NCBI RefSeq assembly: GCF_028751195.1
Contig: NZ_CP066784.1
Span: 3,100,001 to 3,164,000, forward strand
DNA length: 64,000 bases
Source: Alicyclobacillus sp. ALC3
GTDB lineage: Bacteria > Bacillota > Bacilli > Alicyclobacillales > Alicyclobacillaceae
Reading direction: 5' to 3'
Shown here: in pieces, positions 33,314 through 42,406 of the stretch
Numbering within the stretch: position 1 is the first letter of the stretch
Layout of the letters: the number at the start of each line of letters is the position of its first letter
Position numbers and translations under genes: made by a program
The notes under the pieces: generated by a model
What the model was told of the DNA's origin: nothing
The model's input: the letters and a program-made list of their open reading frames with translations, nothing else
Database searches by the model: none

Positions 33314-34482
33314 GTCAGAGAGACGAAAACGACGGGGGCTACCAGACAAGTGACGACTGCGGCCAGAATCATCGACTGAGCGAGCCCGGGAGTCATCGCT
33401 CCAATGTTGACACCGATGATTGCGGCTGCAGCCACCAAACTGAGCCGAGATGACATTAAGACCCCGCCAGCAATGGCAGCTTTTCTACCGAACGGACGCA
33501 ACACTGGCCAAGCGGGCAGCAGTTTCACCGCGAACATGACGACGAGCAACACCGGCAGCCACAGCCAGGAGGACGGTTCTCGAAAAGCGCTGAAGTGAAA
33601 GTGCAAGCCTACGGAGATGAAGAACATCGGAATCAAAAATCCGTAGCCAAGTCCATGGCAGTAGCTGCGCAGTTTTGCTTTGTAGGCGAACGGGATAGCG
33701 GAAACGACCATTCCTGCAAGAAAACTCCCGAGAATCGGTTCGGCACCTGTGAAATCTGCGAAGGCGCACGCTGCAGCAAGCAGAGCGAGGAGGCCGCGCA
33801 TCCGCGCTTGTGGGTCGCCCGCGAACTGGCGTAGCCAGGGTACACCGCGCGCCCACTGCAAGAGCAAGTAGGCGGCAGCGGTCGCCGGGATTACGGCGAG
33901 TGCGAACAGGAAGCTCAGCGCTGTGCCGGACGTCCGGACGCTGACGTAAAGCGACACGAGCAACATCGTCAAAAAATCAGCAGCCAGTGCAGCGGTGAGT
34001 AGTACCTGACCATACGCTTGGTGCAACAGACCGGTCTCCTCTAGAACTGGCAGAATGATACCGAGCGACGTCGTCGAGAAGAGCAGCGTCAGCATCCACG
34101 GCTGAGCGTCGCCGCTCAGGCGACTGATGAGCAACGCGCCGAGGAAACTGAGCAGGAAAGTGGCGACGAAAAAAGTGAGCGCAGTAGTCAATGCAGATAC
34201 CTTTGGTTGCTCTCCAGAGTCGCGCGGCGTGGGCCGCAATTGCGACACTTGCACCTCGAGGCCAGATAAAAACATCAGGAACAAGAGGCCGAGGTCGCCG
34301 AGTTGGTTAATCCACAACAGTTCATCCGGAGGAATGCGGTCGGCCCCGACATGAAGCAAAACGCCAAACAACAGGTAAGCCACAGAGGCGGGAATGCGCA
34401 GTAGTGGAATCCGGCTGACCACCCAGGAGAACACAAATGACGCGAGCACAATGAGCAGGAACAGATGCATGGTCTCGTTCAC
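33277..34482 (-). CDS. CPA2-family cation/proton antiporter, membrane domain only
   Basis: This 401-residue monovalent cation:proton antiporter-2 (KefB/GerN-like) protein has twelve or so predicted spans. Signatures include YLLFGVLLHV, GLLFLMFLSGLEVQ, the discontinuous-helix segment FSTTSLGIILPVLEETGLL, and GSFLAGMVVSAIP. Unlike the second antiporter at 40459 it ends after the membrane domain, with no TrkA-N or TrkA-C regulatory part. The GTG at 34482 follows CAGGAGG and is preferred over the frame running back to 34755, which crosses the methyltransferase start region. Potassium or sodium could be the ion. Confidence 0.88.
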   Translation of the reverse strand: MNETMHLFLLIVLASFVFSWVVSRIPLLRIPASVAYLLFGVLLHVGADRIPPDELLWINQLGDLGLLFLMFLSGLEVQVSQLRPTPRDSGEQPKVSALTTALTFFVATFLLSFLGALLISRLSGDAQPWMLTLLFSTTSLGIILPVLEETGLLHQAYGQVLLTAALAADFLTMLLVSLYVSVRTSGTALSFLFALAVIPATAAAYLLLQWARGVPWLRQFAGDPQARMRGLLALLAAACAFADFTGAEPILGSFLAGMVVSAIPFAYKAKLRSYCHGLGYGFLIPMFFISVGLHFHFSAFREPSSWLWLPVLLVVMFAVKLLPAWPVLRPFGRKAAIAGGVLMSSRLSLVAAAAIIGVNIGAMTPGLAQSMILAAVVTCLVAPVVFVSLTYGWRRRSSTIG

Positions 34483-34565
34483 AGCGCGACCTCCTGAGAG
34501 CCGATTTGGATATTGCATTGTACGCGACTTTGGACAACCATATGATTGTGTGGGGAGGAGCGGAC

Positions 34566-35282
34566 GTGTTGACAGGTGAAGACGGAATGGTCGAGTTCTT
34601 CGACACCCTGGAGCAGACAGACTGGAACCAGTCCATGCAACGCACGCTGATTCATTGGCTGGGGATTCAAGACACCTACCACGTACTTGATGCGGGGTGT
34701 GGAGCAGGTCGATTTGCCGCGCATCTTGCACAGCGCAGCGAGTGGGTGACGGCACTCGACGTGTCTGAGAAAATGGTAGCTCGGACTAGGCGGTCTGCCA
34801 CTGACTTCGGGTTGCAGAATATGAGTTTTGCAGTCGGCAACTTGTGCCAACTGCCTTTTCCAGAGGCTTCGTTTGACCTTGTCACCTGTTTGGACGTGCT
34901 GTTCATGTGCGAACAACCGCAGAAGGGGTTGCAGGAACTTACCCGGGTGCTCAAACCAAGTGGACAGTTGGTGGTGCTCAACCCATCCGCGCTGATGAAT
35001 CCGTGGTCCGCTCAGAAACTCGTCGACGAACGCAAGTGGAAAGACTTTCAGCGTGACAGCTTTCTCGCCTGGTCCACCGCTGCTGCGAAACGCCGTCTGT
35101 ACGACGCGCACGACTGGGCTGAGATGGCGCACGCCTGCGGGGGAGAACTGACGGATAGTTTGACACTGTTAGAGGGACTGGTTGCTGTCTACAAGTTCGT
35201 ACGACAAGACAGGCCAGCAGAAGCGCCGGGCGATGTGGTGGAAGAGAATTTGTCTAACACGGAGAGTTTTGTCGAAATATAG
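34566..35282 (+). CDS. SAM-dependent class I methyltransferase
   Basis: This 238-residue Rossmann-fold methyltransferase of the Methyltransf_11/UbiE-like type has motif I YHVLDAGCGAGRFAAHLA, the acidic end of motif II (ALDVSEKMV), LPFPEASFDLVTCLDVLF and ELTRVLKPSGQLVVLNPS. These assign the SAM-binding core clearly, but the acceptor is unknown. The GTG at 34566 is chosen because GGGGAGGAG lies five bases upstream; the open frame back to 34506 has no site. It is divergent from the antiporter gene and 154 bases upstream of codY. Confidence 0.85.
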   Translation: MLTGEDGMVEFFDTLEQTDWNQSMQRTLIHWLGIQDTYHVLDAGCGAGRFAAHLAQRSEWVTALDVSEKMVARTRRSATDFGLQNMSFAVGNLCQLPFPEASFDLVTCLDVLFMCEQPQKGLQELTRVLKPSGQLVVLNPSALMNPWSAQKLVDERKWKDFQRDSFLAWSTAAAKRRLYDAHDWAEMAHACGGELTDSLTLLEGLVAVYKFVRQDRPAEAPGDVVEENLSNTESFVEI

Positions 35283-35435
35283 AACGAAATTGGCGAAAAT
35301 GGCTCTGGTTTTCTATGAAAGTCCACAAGATTTGTGTTAACATGTATGATTGGTGGATGTAGAAATCAGAATGTTATGTGGGGCGGTCGTTCCCGCGCTA
35401 ACGCGCAACACTCGGACCAGTTAGGAGAATGTATT

Positions 35436-36218
35436 GTGAAACTGTTGGAGAAAGTGCAGGAGCTCGGCAAATTGCTGCGAACCGCAAACGAGCAGGTGGA
35501 GTTCCACGAAGTTGCGGAGTTTCTCAGCCGTATTATGTCCTGCAATGTATACATTGTTGGTCGCAAAGGAAAGGTGCTCGGGTATGGGGTTGCCGAACAC
35601 GCCTTGACGGAAGAATGGCTCGACATCATGACGAAAGACCAACGCTTCCCTGGGGATTTCAATAAGCACTTGTTGCGTGTTGAACAGACGGTGGCAAACA
35701 TCCAGGACAAAGAACCTTTTTATGTGTTCTCTCCGGAGGAAAACGAGTCCTTCCGCTCCAAACACATCTCGATTGCCCCGGTGATTGCAGGACGGGAACG
35801 GCAAGGAACGCTCGTTTTTGCACGCTCGGCAGAGCCGTTTAACGACGATGACCTCGTTCTCGCAGAGTACAGCGCCTCTATTGTGGCGCTTGAAGTCATC
35901 CACGCCCGCCAGCAGCGCAAAGAGGAAGAGAGTCGGCAACGTGCGCTTGCGCACTTGGCGGTTGAGTCCCTCAGCTTCTCGGAACTGCAGGCGGCGAACT
36001 ACCTGATGGAAGCTGTGCGGGAATCTGCAGACGGCATTGTCGTCAGCAGCCAGATTGCGGACGAGCATGGCGTGACCCGCTCAGTCATCGTCAACAGCAT
36101 CCGCAAGCTTGAGAGCGCTGGAACGCTGGAGAGTCGCTCACTTGGCATGAAGGGAACGCACCTGCGCGTGCTCAACCCGTATGTCGAAGAAGAGATTACC
36201 CGCCAGTTCGAACGCTAA
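35436..36218 (+). CDS. codY: GTP-sensing transcriptional regulator CodY
   Basis: This 260-residue global regulator represses nutrient-scavenging, amino-acid biosynthesis and stationary-phase genes when GTP and branched-chain amino acids are plentiful. The N-terminal GAF-type ligand domain begins KLLEKVQELGKLLRTANEQVEFHEVAEFLSRIM. The C-terminal winged helix-turn-helix contains SSQIADEHGVTRSVIVNSIRKLESAGTLESRSLGMKGTHLRVLN, very close to the Bacillus recognition region. The GTG at 35436, with TAGGAG eight bases upstream, gives the normal family length; the frame open to 35334 is untranslated leader. It is not in the usual codVWXY operon arrangement. Confidence 0.96.
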   Translation: MKLLEKVQELGKLLRTANEQVEFHEVAEFLSRIMSCNVYIVGRKGKVLGYGVAEHALTEEWLDIMTKDQRFPGDFNKHLLRVEQTVANIQDKEPFYVFSPEENESFRSKHISIAPVIAGRERQGTLVFARSAEPFNDDDLVLAEYSASIVALEVIHARQQRKEEESRQRALAHLAVESLSFSELQAANYLMEAVRESADGIVVSSQIADEHGVTRSVIVNSIRKLESAGTLESRSLGMKGTHLRVLNPYVEEEITRQFER

Positions 36219-36230
36219 GTCATGAGAACG

Positions 36231-36274
36231 ACACAGCCGGAGTTCGCGCACGCGCGGACTGCCGGCTGTTTTTG
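36231..36274 (+). terminator. Intrinsic terminator after codY
   Basis: ACAGCCGG (36233-36240) pairs with CCGGCTGT (36262-36269), with further pairing inside the loop (CGCG/CGCG), followed by TTTTT. It starts 14 bases after the codY stop. Confidence 0.85.
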
Positions 36275-36328
36275 TGTCGCCTTCGGTGGGACATGATATG
36301 CTGGGACCCAACGTCTTTAGTACAAATG

Positions 36329-37720
36329 CTACGCTCGTTCTCCGGACAGAGCTTCCGGCAAGTGCAGCCAGTAGTAGCAGAGTGTTCGCAGACCCTTGTC
36401 GAAGTTGTCGAGGGCAAAGTGCTCGTTCGGGGCGTGAAAGTTCTCTGTGTTCAGGCCAAAGCCCATCAGTACGACGGGAACGTGGAGCATGCGCTCGAAC
36501 GTTTCGACAACTGGAATTGACCCACCCATTCTCGTAAACACAGCCCGTTTACCATAGGCGTGGGTGTATGCGTCTGCAGCCAGTTGAATGGCCGGATGGT
36601 CAAACGGCGTCACATACGGCTCGCCTGTGTCAGCCAGTTGGACACTCACCTTGACACCTTTTGGCGCGTTTGTTTCCAGGTGCCGCGCGAGCAGTTGTTG
36701 GATGCTTCGCCCCGTCTGATGGGGCACCAGTCGACAAGTGATTTTGGCGTGCGCTTCAGCGGGGATCACGGTCTTCGTCCCCTCCCCCTGAAAACCACCG
36801 TAAATGCCGTTGATTTCGAGCGTTGGACGCGTCCACAACCGTTCAATGGCAGGGTGTTCCGGTTCCCCGACCAGTTCTGTCACGGAAATCTCAGCCATCA
36901 GCTCCGCCTCGTCAAAATGCAACTCGCGGTAAGCCTCTGCTTCCTCTGTGGTCAAAACATCCACGTCGTCGTAAAACCCAGGTACTGTAACCCTTCCTTC
37001 CGAGTCGTGCAAAGTCGCGAGCAACTCCACCAGTGCGTGTACCGCATTGGGCGCAGCACCACCGTACAGACCGGAGTGCAGGTCGCGGTTTGCCCCATGC
37101 ACGTCAACCTGCAGAGCGGCTAGACCGCGCAAGCCGTAACAGATGGACGGTTGATCGGGACCGAGCATGGTCGTGTCAGAGATGACCAATAGGTCGCCAC
37201 GCAGTTGGTCGAGGTGAGCTTCGAGGCACTCTGTCAAGTGTGCGCTGCCAATTTCCTCTTCGCCTTCGAGGAACAGCTTCACGTTGACCGGAAGGCCGCC
37301 CGTAGTCGAAAGCAGAGCTTCAAACGCCTTCAGGTGCATGAAAGTCGGGCCTTTGTCGTCTGACGCGCCGCGGGCGTACAATTGCCCATCCCGAACTTGT
37401 GGGTCAAACGGCGGTGTCTGCCACAGTTCAAGCGGGTCAGCTGGCTGCACGTCGTAGTGTCCGTAGACAACAACCGTCGGAGCGCCATCTGCGTGCAGCC
37501 AGTCCCCGTATACTACAGGGTGACCTTTTGTCGGCCAGAGTTCGACGTGCTCAAACCCGACCTTTCGTGCGAGCTCTGCGAGGTGCTCTGCACACGCCGT
37601 TACATCGCCGCGGTGAGCAGAGTCCGTACTGACGCTTGGAAAGCGCAGGAACGTCTTTAGTTCCTCAAGGTGCGTGCCCCTGTGGGCTCGCAAGTAAGCG
37701 TCATATGTACCTTCAGTCAT
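36329..37720 (-). CDS. M20-family dipeptidase/deacylase
   Basis: This 463-residue zinc exopeptidase of the M20 family is of the PepV/CNDP-like dipeptidase type. Metal-binding signatures are VVYGHYDVQPADP (His and the bridging Asp region), RGASDDKGPTFMHLKA and LFLEGEEEIGSAH with the catalytic Glu. A lid or dimerisation domain lies in the middle (about 195-350), and the C-terminal metal His is in the final FHAPNEHFALDNF segment. The ATG at 37720 follows TTGGAGGG. It is convergent with codY and separated from it by the codY terminator. Substrates are probably dipeptides or acylated amino acids. Confidence 0.9.
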   Translation of the reverse strand: MTEGTYDAYLRAHRGTHLEELKTFLRFPSVSTDSAHRGDVTACAEHLAELARKVGFEHVELWPTKGHPVVYGDWLHADGAPTVVVYGHYDVQPADPLELWQTPPFDPQVRDGQLYARGASDDKGPTFMHLKAFEALLSTTGGLPVNVKLFLEGEEEIGSAHLTECLEAHLDQLRGDLLVISDTTMLGPDQPSICYGLRGLAALQVDVHGANRDLHSGLYGGAAPNAVHALVELLATLHDSEGRVTVPGFYDDVDVLTTEEAEAYRELHFDEAELMAEISVTELVGEPEHPAIERLWTRPTLEINGIYGGFQGEGTKTVIPAEAHAKITCRLVPHQTGRSIQQLLARHLETNAPKGVKVSVQLADTGEPYVTPFDHPAIQLAADAYTHAYGKRAVFTRMGGSIPVVETFERMLHVPVVLMGFGLNTENFHAPNEHFALDNFDKGLRTLCYYWLHLPEALSGERA

Positions 37721-37820
37721 CCCAATCCCTCCAAGGTGTCGACCGAACGCGGGTCGTTGTGGACTCTCTGAATGCCCCACATAATACGGCCAAGCGCGAA
37801 AATTCGCAAGGCAGTTCCAC

Positions 37821-37849
37821 TTCACTTTTTATTGTTGATAACCTATAAT
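37821..37849 (+). promoter_or_regulatory. Promoter of mntH
   Basis: A perfect TATAAT (37844-37849) lies 17 bases after TTCACT (37821-37826). The expected start of transcription is near 37856, giving a leader of about 160 bases before mntH. Confidence 0.65.
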
Positions 37850-37860
37850 AGAGACGGAAA

Positions 37861-37874
37861 GTTTCCCGAGGGAA
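37861..37874 (+). promoter_or_regulatory. Palindrome at mntH transcription start
   Basis: TTTCCC-GA-GGGAAA forms a six-base inverted repeat placed a few bases after the predicted transcription start of mntH. The position suits a repressor operator such as for an MntR or Fur-type regulator. The sequence does not match a Bacillus MntR box that I can confirm, so the regulator is unknown. Confidence 0.35.
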
Positions 37875-38017
37875 AAACATTGTCGCAGAACCAATTTTGT
37901 TAGATCCGGAGAAAATTGTGAGCACTGCTCAACTTACAGCATACAGTGTTGCAGGGTTCTTCGCGCCCCTCGGGTCGAACGGGGAGGGTGCAAGGTCAGA
38001 CATAAAGGAGGGAGACT

Positions 38018-39316
38018 ATGAGTAACCTCGCCGCCTCGGAAGCTGTAGCAGGGGCTGAGAGCAAAGCTGTCAAAGCTGGCCGCCTCGTCTTGGACGGAAA
38101 GCGGAAAGGTCTGTTCGCGGTCCTGCCGTTTCTTGGTCCTGCGTTGATCGCGTCTGTCGCCTATGTTGATCCGGGCAACTACGCAACCAATATCCAGAGT
38201 GGTTCGGAGTACGGTTATCGGTTGCTCTGGGTCGTGGTGCTCGCCAACCTGATGGCGATGATGGTTCAGACACTATCCGCAAAACTAGGCATCGCAACTG
38301 GGCGCAATCTCCCGGAACTGTGTCGTGCGTTTTATCCAAAGTGGTTGACATACACGCTGTGGGGCGTTTCCGAGGTCGCTGCGATGGCGACAGATTTAGC
38401 AGAGTTTTTGGGAGCGAGCCTCGCCATCAACCTCTTGATGCACATCCCGCTGCTCATTGCGACGCTTGTCACGGGTGTCTTGACCTACGCGATGCTCCAG
38501 TTGGAGCGGTTTGGATTCCGTCCGCTGGAGATTTTCATTGGCGCCTTGGTCGGTGTGATTGCCATCAGCTACCTGTTGGAGACTTTTATCTCTCGTCCCA
38601 ATTGGGGGCTCGTGGCGAGTCACGCGGTCACCCCTTGGGTGGGTGGTTCAAACAGCATGTTCTTAGTCGTCGGTATCATCGGGGCAACGATTATGCCGCA
38701 CGCAGTCTACCTCCACTCGGGCTTGACGCAAAACAGAATTCAGCCGCGCAACACAGCAGAAGCGAAGAAAGTCTACGGCTTTGAGCGACTGGATGTTCTC
38801 ATTGCAATGACGCTGGCCGGACTCGTCAACATGGCGATGATGTATATGGCAGCGTCAGCCTTCCACGGCACCGGTCACACAGGCATCGCGTCGATTTCGA
38901 GTGCGTACCGCACGCTGACACCACTGCTTGGACCCGCTGCGGCGGCAGTGTTTTTAGTCTCGCTGCTTGCTTCTGGTCTATCGAGTTCTGCCGTCGGAAC
39001 GATGGCTGGCCAGATGATTATGCAAGGGTTCGTTGGCTTTCGGATTCCGCTCTGGGTTCGCCGTGTCGCCACGATGCTGCCGGCCGTCGCCGTCGTCGCA
39101 ATCGGACTAAATGCGACACAGATGCTGGTCCTGAGCCAGGTCGTACTGAGTATCGCGCTCCCTGCGCCGGTTATCGCGCTGGTTTATTTCACAAGTCGCA
39201 AGTCGTTGATGGGCGAGCTTGTCAACCGCTGGTGGGTGACTGTAGTGGCCACGCTCATTGCCTGCGTGATTGTTCTTCTCAACGTGTATCTAATCTACAC
39301 GTCGCTCGGGGGCTAA
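38018..39316 (+). CDS. mntH: NRAMP-family divalent metal:H+ symporter
   Basis: This 432-residue integral membrane importer for Mn2+ (also Fe2+) is driven by protons. The metal-binding DPGN of helix 1 (VAYVDPGNYATNIQSGSEYGY) and the MPHAVYLHS motif of helix 6 are intact. Eleven predicted spans and a 30-residue cytosolic N-terminus are normal for MntH. The ATG follows AAAGGAGGGAG. The leader contains a strong promoter and a palindrome suitable for metal-dependent repression. It is followed 106 bases later by cysE; no functional link is obvious. Confidence 0.95.
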   Translation: MSNLAASEAVAGAESKAVKAGRLVLDGKRKGLFAVLPFLGPALIASVAYVDPGNYATNIQSGSEYGYRLLWVVVLANLMAMMVQTLSAKLGIATGRNLPELCRAFYPKWLTYTLWGVSEVAAMATDLAEFLGASLAINLLMHIPLLIATLVTGVLTYAMLQLERFGFRPLEIFIGALVGVIAISYLLETFISRPNWGLVASHAVTPWVGGSNSMFLVVGIIGATIMPHAVYLHSGLTQNRIQPRNTAEAKKVYGFERLDVLIAMTLAGLVNMAMMYMAASAFHGTGHTGIASISSAYRTLTPLLGPAAAAVFLVSLLASGLSSSAVGTMAGQMIMQGFVGFRIPLWVRRVATMLPAVAVVAIGLNATQMLVLSQVVLSIALPAPVIALVYFTSRKSLMGELVNRWWVTVVATLIACVIVLLNVYLIYTSLGG

Positions 39317-39422
39317 ATTAGAACGAGCGCTGAGTCGGCTAATGTCCTTTGTCAGCTACCTCGCAAGTCTGTATACTGTCAATGACCCGCATCTATCATC
39401 GATTCGAAACGGGGGTAGGGCA

Positions 39423-40295
39423 GTGACAGACCGCGAACAACCTCGCAAACACATTGTCGAACAACTGAACCACAACAGTTGCACCTGGTTCGAAGGAAGA
39501 ATGTGCCATCCAGAGATATCGGCCATCGCGCAGATGATCTCGCTTGCCAGGCAGGTGCTTCTGCCCAATTACTACTCTTCGTCGACGAAGACGGATCCAC
39601 TGTGTGAACAGATGGAGTCTCTTCATCACGTCATGGCTGGCCAGATTCACCGCGCGGTGTACCGGAAGTGTTTCAAAGACGGAGTGTCGGAGTCGCGCGA
39701 TGCGGCAGAGCAGCGGGCTGACCAGGTCTTGGCTCGACTGCCGGAAGTGCAAGAGATGTTGTACGAGGATGTCATCGAGACGTACAACAGTGACCCGTCG
39801 GCGACCGGTTACGATGAGATTCTGCTGACCTATCCAGGGCTGTTCGCGTTGACCGTGTACCGCGTGGCCCACATCATGGTTGAACTCGATATTCCGCTGT
39901 TGCCGCGGATGATGACGGAGCACGCGCACCGACTCACAGGCATCGAACTGCACCCGGGTGCGACGATTGGCCGGCACATCATGATTGACCACGGAACGGG
40001 TATCGTCGTGGGGGAAACTGCAGTCGTCGGTGACCACGTGAAGATGTACCAGGGCGTGACGCTTGGAGCTTTGTACTTTCCGCGCGATGAGGATGGCTCG
40101 ATGGTGCGCAAAACCAAGCGGCACCCAACTGTAGAAGACTACGTGGTACTGTACGCGCACGCTACAGTGCTCGGTGGAGAAACCGTGATTGGCCATCACA
40201 GCGTGATTGGCAGTAACGCGTGGATCACGGAGAGCCTGCCGCCGTACTCGAAGGCACTGTATCAGACGGAGACCATCGTACACACACGCGGCTGA
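39423..40295 (+). CDS. cysE: Serine O-acetyltransferase (EpsC/SAT long form)
   Basis: This 290-residue enzyme makes O-acetylserine from serine and acetyl-CoA, the first step of cysteine synthesis. An N-terminal helical domain (about 1-150) leads to a left-handed beta-helix of hexapeptide repeats: LTGIELHPGATIGRHIMIDHGTGIVVGETAVVGDHVKMYQGVTLGAL, then HPTVEDYVVLYAHATVLGGETVIGHHSVIGSNAWI. The catalytic His lies in MIDHGTG. The long N-terminal domain resembles the EpsC-type enzymes rather than short Bacillus CysE. The GTG at 39423 is preceded by GGGGGTAGGG; the frame open to 39342 lacks a site. Confidence 0.92.
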   Translation: MTDREQPRKHIVEQLNHNSCTWFEGRMCHPEISAIAQMISLARQVLLPNYYSSSTKTDPLCEQMESLHHVMAGQIHRAVYRKCFKDGVSESRDAAEQRADQVLARLPEVQEMLYEDVIETYNSDPSATGYDEILLTYPGLFALTVYRVAHIMVELDIPLLPRMMTEHAHRLTGIELHPGATIGRHIMIDHGTGIVVGETAVVGDHVKMYQGVTLGALYFPRDEDGSMVRKTKRHPTVEDYVVLYAHATVLGGETVIGHHSVIGSNAWITESLPPYSKALYQTETIVHTRG

Positions 40296-40389
40296 GCCGG
40301 GACAAAAGTCCTATAGAGCGAGTGTCTGAAGCCCCATGGCAGGTCGGCTAGCCCGTGGTACCTTATGAATAACCCTTTACCCCTTTGAT

Positions 40390-40422
40390 GCGCGCCGCTT
40401 GCTGGCTGCGCTCTTTTTTTTG
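40390..40422 (+). terminator. Terminator after cysE
   Basis: A short GC stem, GCGCGCC with GGC(T)GCGC, is followed by CTCTTTTTTTT. The U-run is strong and the stem moderate. It ends just before the convergent antiporter gene. Confidence 0.6.
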
Positions 40423-40458
40423 CACTGTACTCTCCGAGTATCGACCACAGTCCCATGC

Positions 40459-42243
40459 TTACGCAATTTGTGCAAAATCAGAGATGTCATCCGGGCTACC
40501 GACGACGATTAGAGTGTCGCCAACCAATAGTTCTGTGTTACCGTGTGCAACAACCTGAACACCGTCGCGCACCACGGATAGAATCAAAAGGTTTCCGGGG
40601 AGGTTTATGTTCATCAACGTGACCCGGTGGAACGCGCGGTTGGTGAGCTCGATTTCCCGGATCTGCAGGTTTGCTGGCGCCTGGAGCAACTGTGTCGAAA
40701 TTGGGTAGTGCAGCAGTTGGTCGATTAGGGTCACAGTTGCAAGCTGCGGGTTAATCGGAACAAGGTTCTCGGTGTTCTGGTACTGGTGAAAGGTGCTTAG
40801 GTCGCGTATGAGACACAGAGCGGGCCGCACACCGGCCGCTGCCGCTGAAGAGGCGATTGCGATGTTCTTCGCGTCGTCCTCTCCGTACGCTGCCATGGCG
40901 CGTACGGAACTCCAATCGACGTTTTCCTCGGGGTAGTCCATCATCCATGCGCAGCCATCCCCGTGCGCGCGGATGTGCTCGACAAGCAAATTGGCGCCAG
41001 GCATGTTGCCGACCACTGCGCACGACCGCACGTCGCTGTCGACCGACGGGCGAAACAAACGGCCAAACAAGACGGGTGAGATCACGGATGTCAGCATCGC
41101 GACCAAGATAATCGCCGTGTCGACGCCTTGACGAATGGCGCCGATTTGCAGTCCAACTGAAGCGGCAGCCACCGTGACGGACATCTGCGTGGTGAGCAGA
41201 GACGCGCCGGACAATGTCTCCCGCCATGGGTAGCGCAGACGCAGCAGGAGGGCCGGCAAGGCCTTGAACAGGTAGGTGGCGATAAACAGAATCGGCAGCA
41301 GCAACAGCGCCTTCGGGTCGCCGAAGAGCGACCGAACATTGAAGTTGACGCCGACCATGATGAAAAAGATCGGGATCAAAAATCCAAAGCCAATCGCATC
41401 CAGCTTGTTGCGAATATCGGAGCGTTCCTTGTCGTTCACGAGGCCCACCAAGACGCCTGCGAGAAAGGTGCCGAGAATCACCTGCACACCGAGGGTTTGG
41501 GAGAGGACCATAAAGACGATCATGAGTGCGAGCGACGCGCGAATCCCGAGTTGCGCGGTACCGTCGGCAAGCCCGCTCAGCAGGTTAAAACGCGCAAACC
41601 GACGTGCGACGCGGTAGAACACCAGCAGGATGACGAGCAGTATGAAAACGAGGAAGACACGTGGCGAAAACCCACCCTTAAACAGAGAGACAGCGACGGA
41701 GATGAGTGACATCGTCACGAAGTCCGCAAACACCGCGGCCGCGAGAATCAGTTGGCCGAATTCGGACGACAGCAGGTTATACTCTTTCAGAACCGGTACA
41801 ACCACGGTTAGCGATGTGGTCGTGATAATGAGGGCAAACAACAGCGGGCTCTTGACCATGTGCTGGTGGTAAAGCGCGGTAGAAAGCAGGTAGGCAAGTC
41901 CGAATGTCACGGCGCATGCGAATGTGGCGAACACTGGGGCGCTTTGCAACCAGGCCTTCAGGGAGGACTGACCGGCAGTTCTGCGCAGCCGTAGAGCGCC
42001 AAAGTCGATCTCAAGACCTGAGACGAACATCAGGTAGGAGAGTCCGAAGAACTGGAGAAAGCTGAGCCACTGGCTTTGGTGGATGATGTCAAAACCGCTC
42101 TTCCCGACGACAATTCCGATGAGGATTTCACCGACCACAATGGGCACCCGCAGGCCCCGCAAGCGACTGACCAAAAGCGGTACTAAAAGCGCTAGAAGTG
42201 ACACAATGAGCAGCGACGTGACGGAGAAGTTTGCGCCGTCCAT
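40459..42243 (-). CDS. CPA2-family antiporter with TrkA-C domain
   Basis: This 594-residue Kef-type cation/proton antiporter has a membrane domain (about 1-390, twelve or more spans) containing GEILIGIVVGKSGFDII, FGLSYLMFVSGLEIDF, ITTTSLTVVVPVLKEYNLL and GTFLAGVLVGLV. A cytosolic part follows, with a degenerate Rossmann-like region (about 400-500, starting SCAVVGNMPGANLLVEHI) and a TrkA-C-like ligand domain (about 515-594, IREIELTNRAFHRVTLMNINLPGNLLILSVVRDG...GDTLIVVG). TrkA-C domains commonly bind cyclic di-AMP or nucleotides. The ATG follows GTAGGAGG. It is larger than, and regulated differently from, the antiporter at 33277. Confidence 0.9.
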   Translation of the reverse strand: MDGANFSVTSLLIVSLLALLVPLLVSRLRGLRVPIVVGEILIGIVVGKSGFDIIHQSQWLSFLQFFGLSYLMFVSGLEIDFGALRLRRTAGQSSLKAWLQSAPVFATFACAVTFGLAYLLSTALYHQHMVKSPLLFALIITTTSLTVVVPVLKEYNLLSSEFGQLILAAAVFADFVTMSLISVAVSLFKGGFSPRVFLVFILLVILLVFYRVARRFARFNLLSGLADGTAQLGIRASLALMIVFMVLSQTLGVQVILGTFLAGVLVGLVNDKERSDIRNKLDAIGFGFLIPIFFIMVGVNFNVRSLFGDPKALLLLPILFIATYLFKALPALLLRLRYPWRETLSGASLLTTQMSVTVAAASVGLQIGAIRQGVDTAIILVAMLTSVISPVLFGRLFRPSVDSDVRSCAVVGNMPGANLLVEHIRAHGDGCAWMMDYPEENVDWSSVRAMAAYGEDDAKNIAIASSAAAAGVRPALCLIRDLSTFHQYQNTENLVPINPQLATVTLIDQLLHYPISTQLLQAPANLQIREIELTNRAFHRVTLMNINLPGNLLILSVVRDGVQVVAHGNTELLVGDTLIVVGSPDDISDFAQIA

Positions 42244-42406
42244 GTGGCATCCTCCTACGGTCAATGATTCTCAGGATATCGAACGCCTGACCCGGCGTCA
42301 ACTGAGGCGAGATGAGCCGCCCGGGCGCCCATCTTGCTTTTATCGTGTAGTTGCAATACCATCTACTGTGTAACTAGTCAATGTGAACTAACCGAATATC
42401 GGAGTG

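Noticed and set aside
35283..35435. CodY autoregulatory box in the codY leader
   Set aside because: AATTGGCGAAAAT near 35287 resembles half of the known CodY motif but lacks the correct spacing and symmetry, so it is too weak to list.
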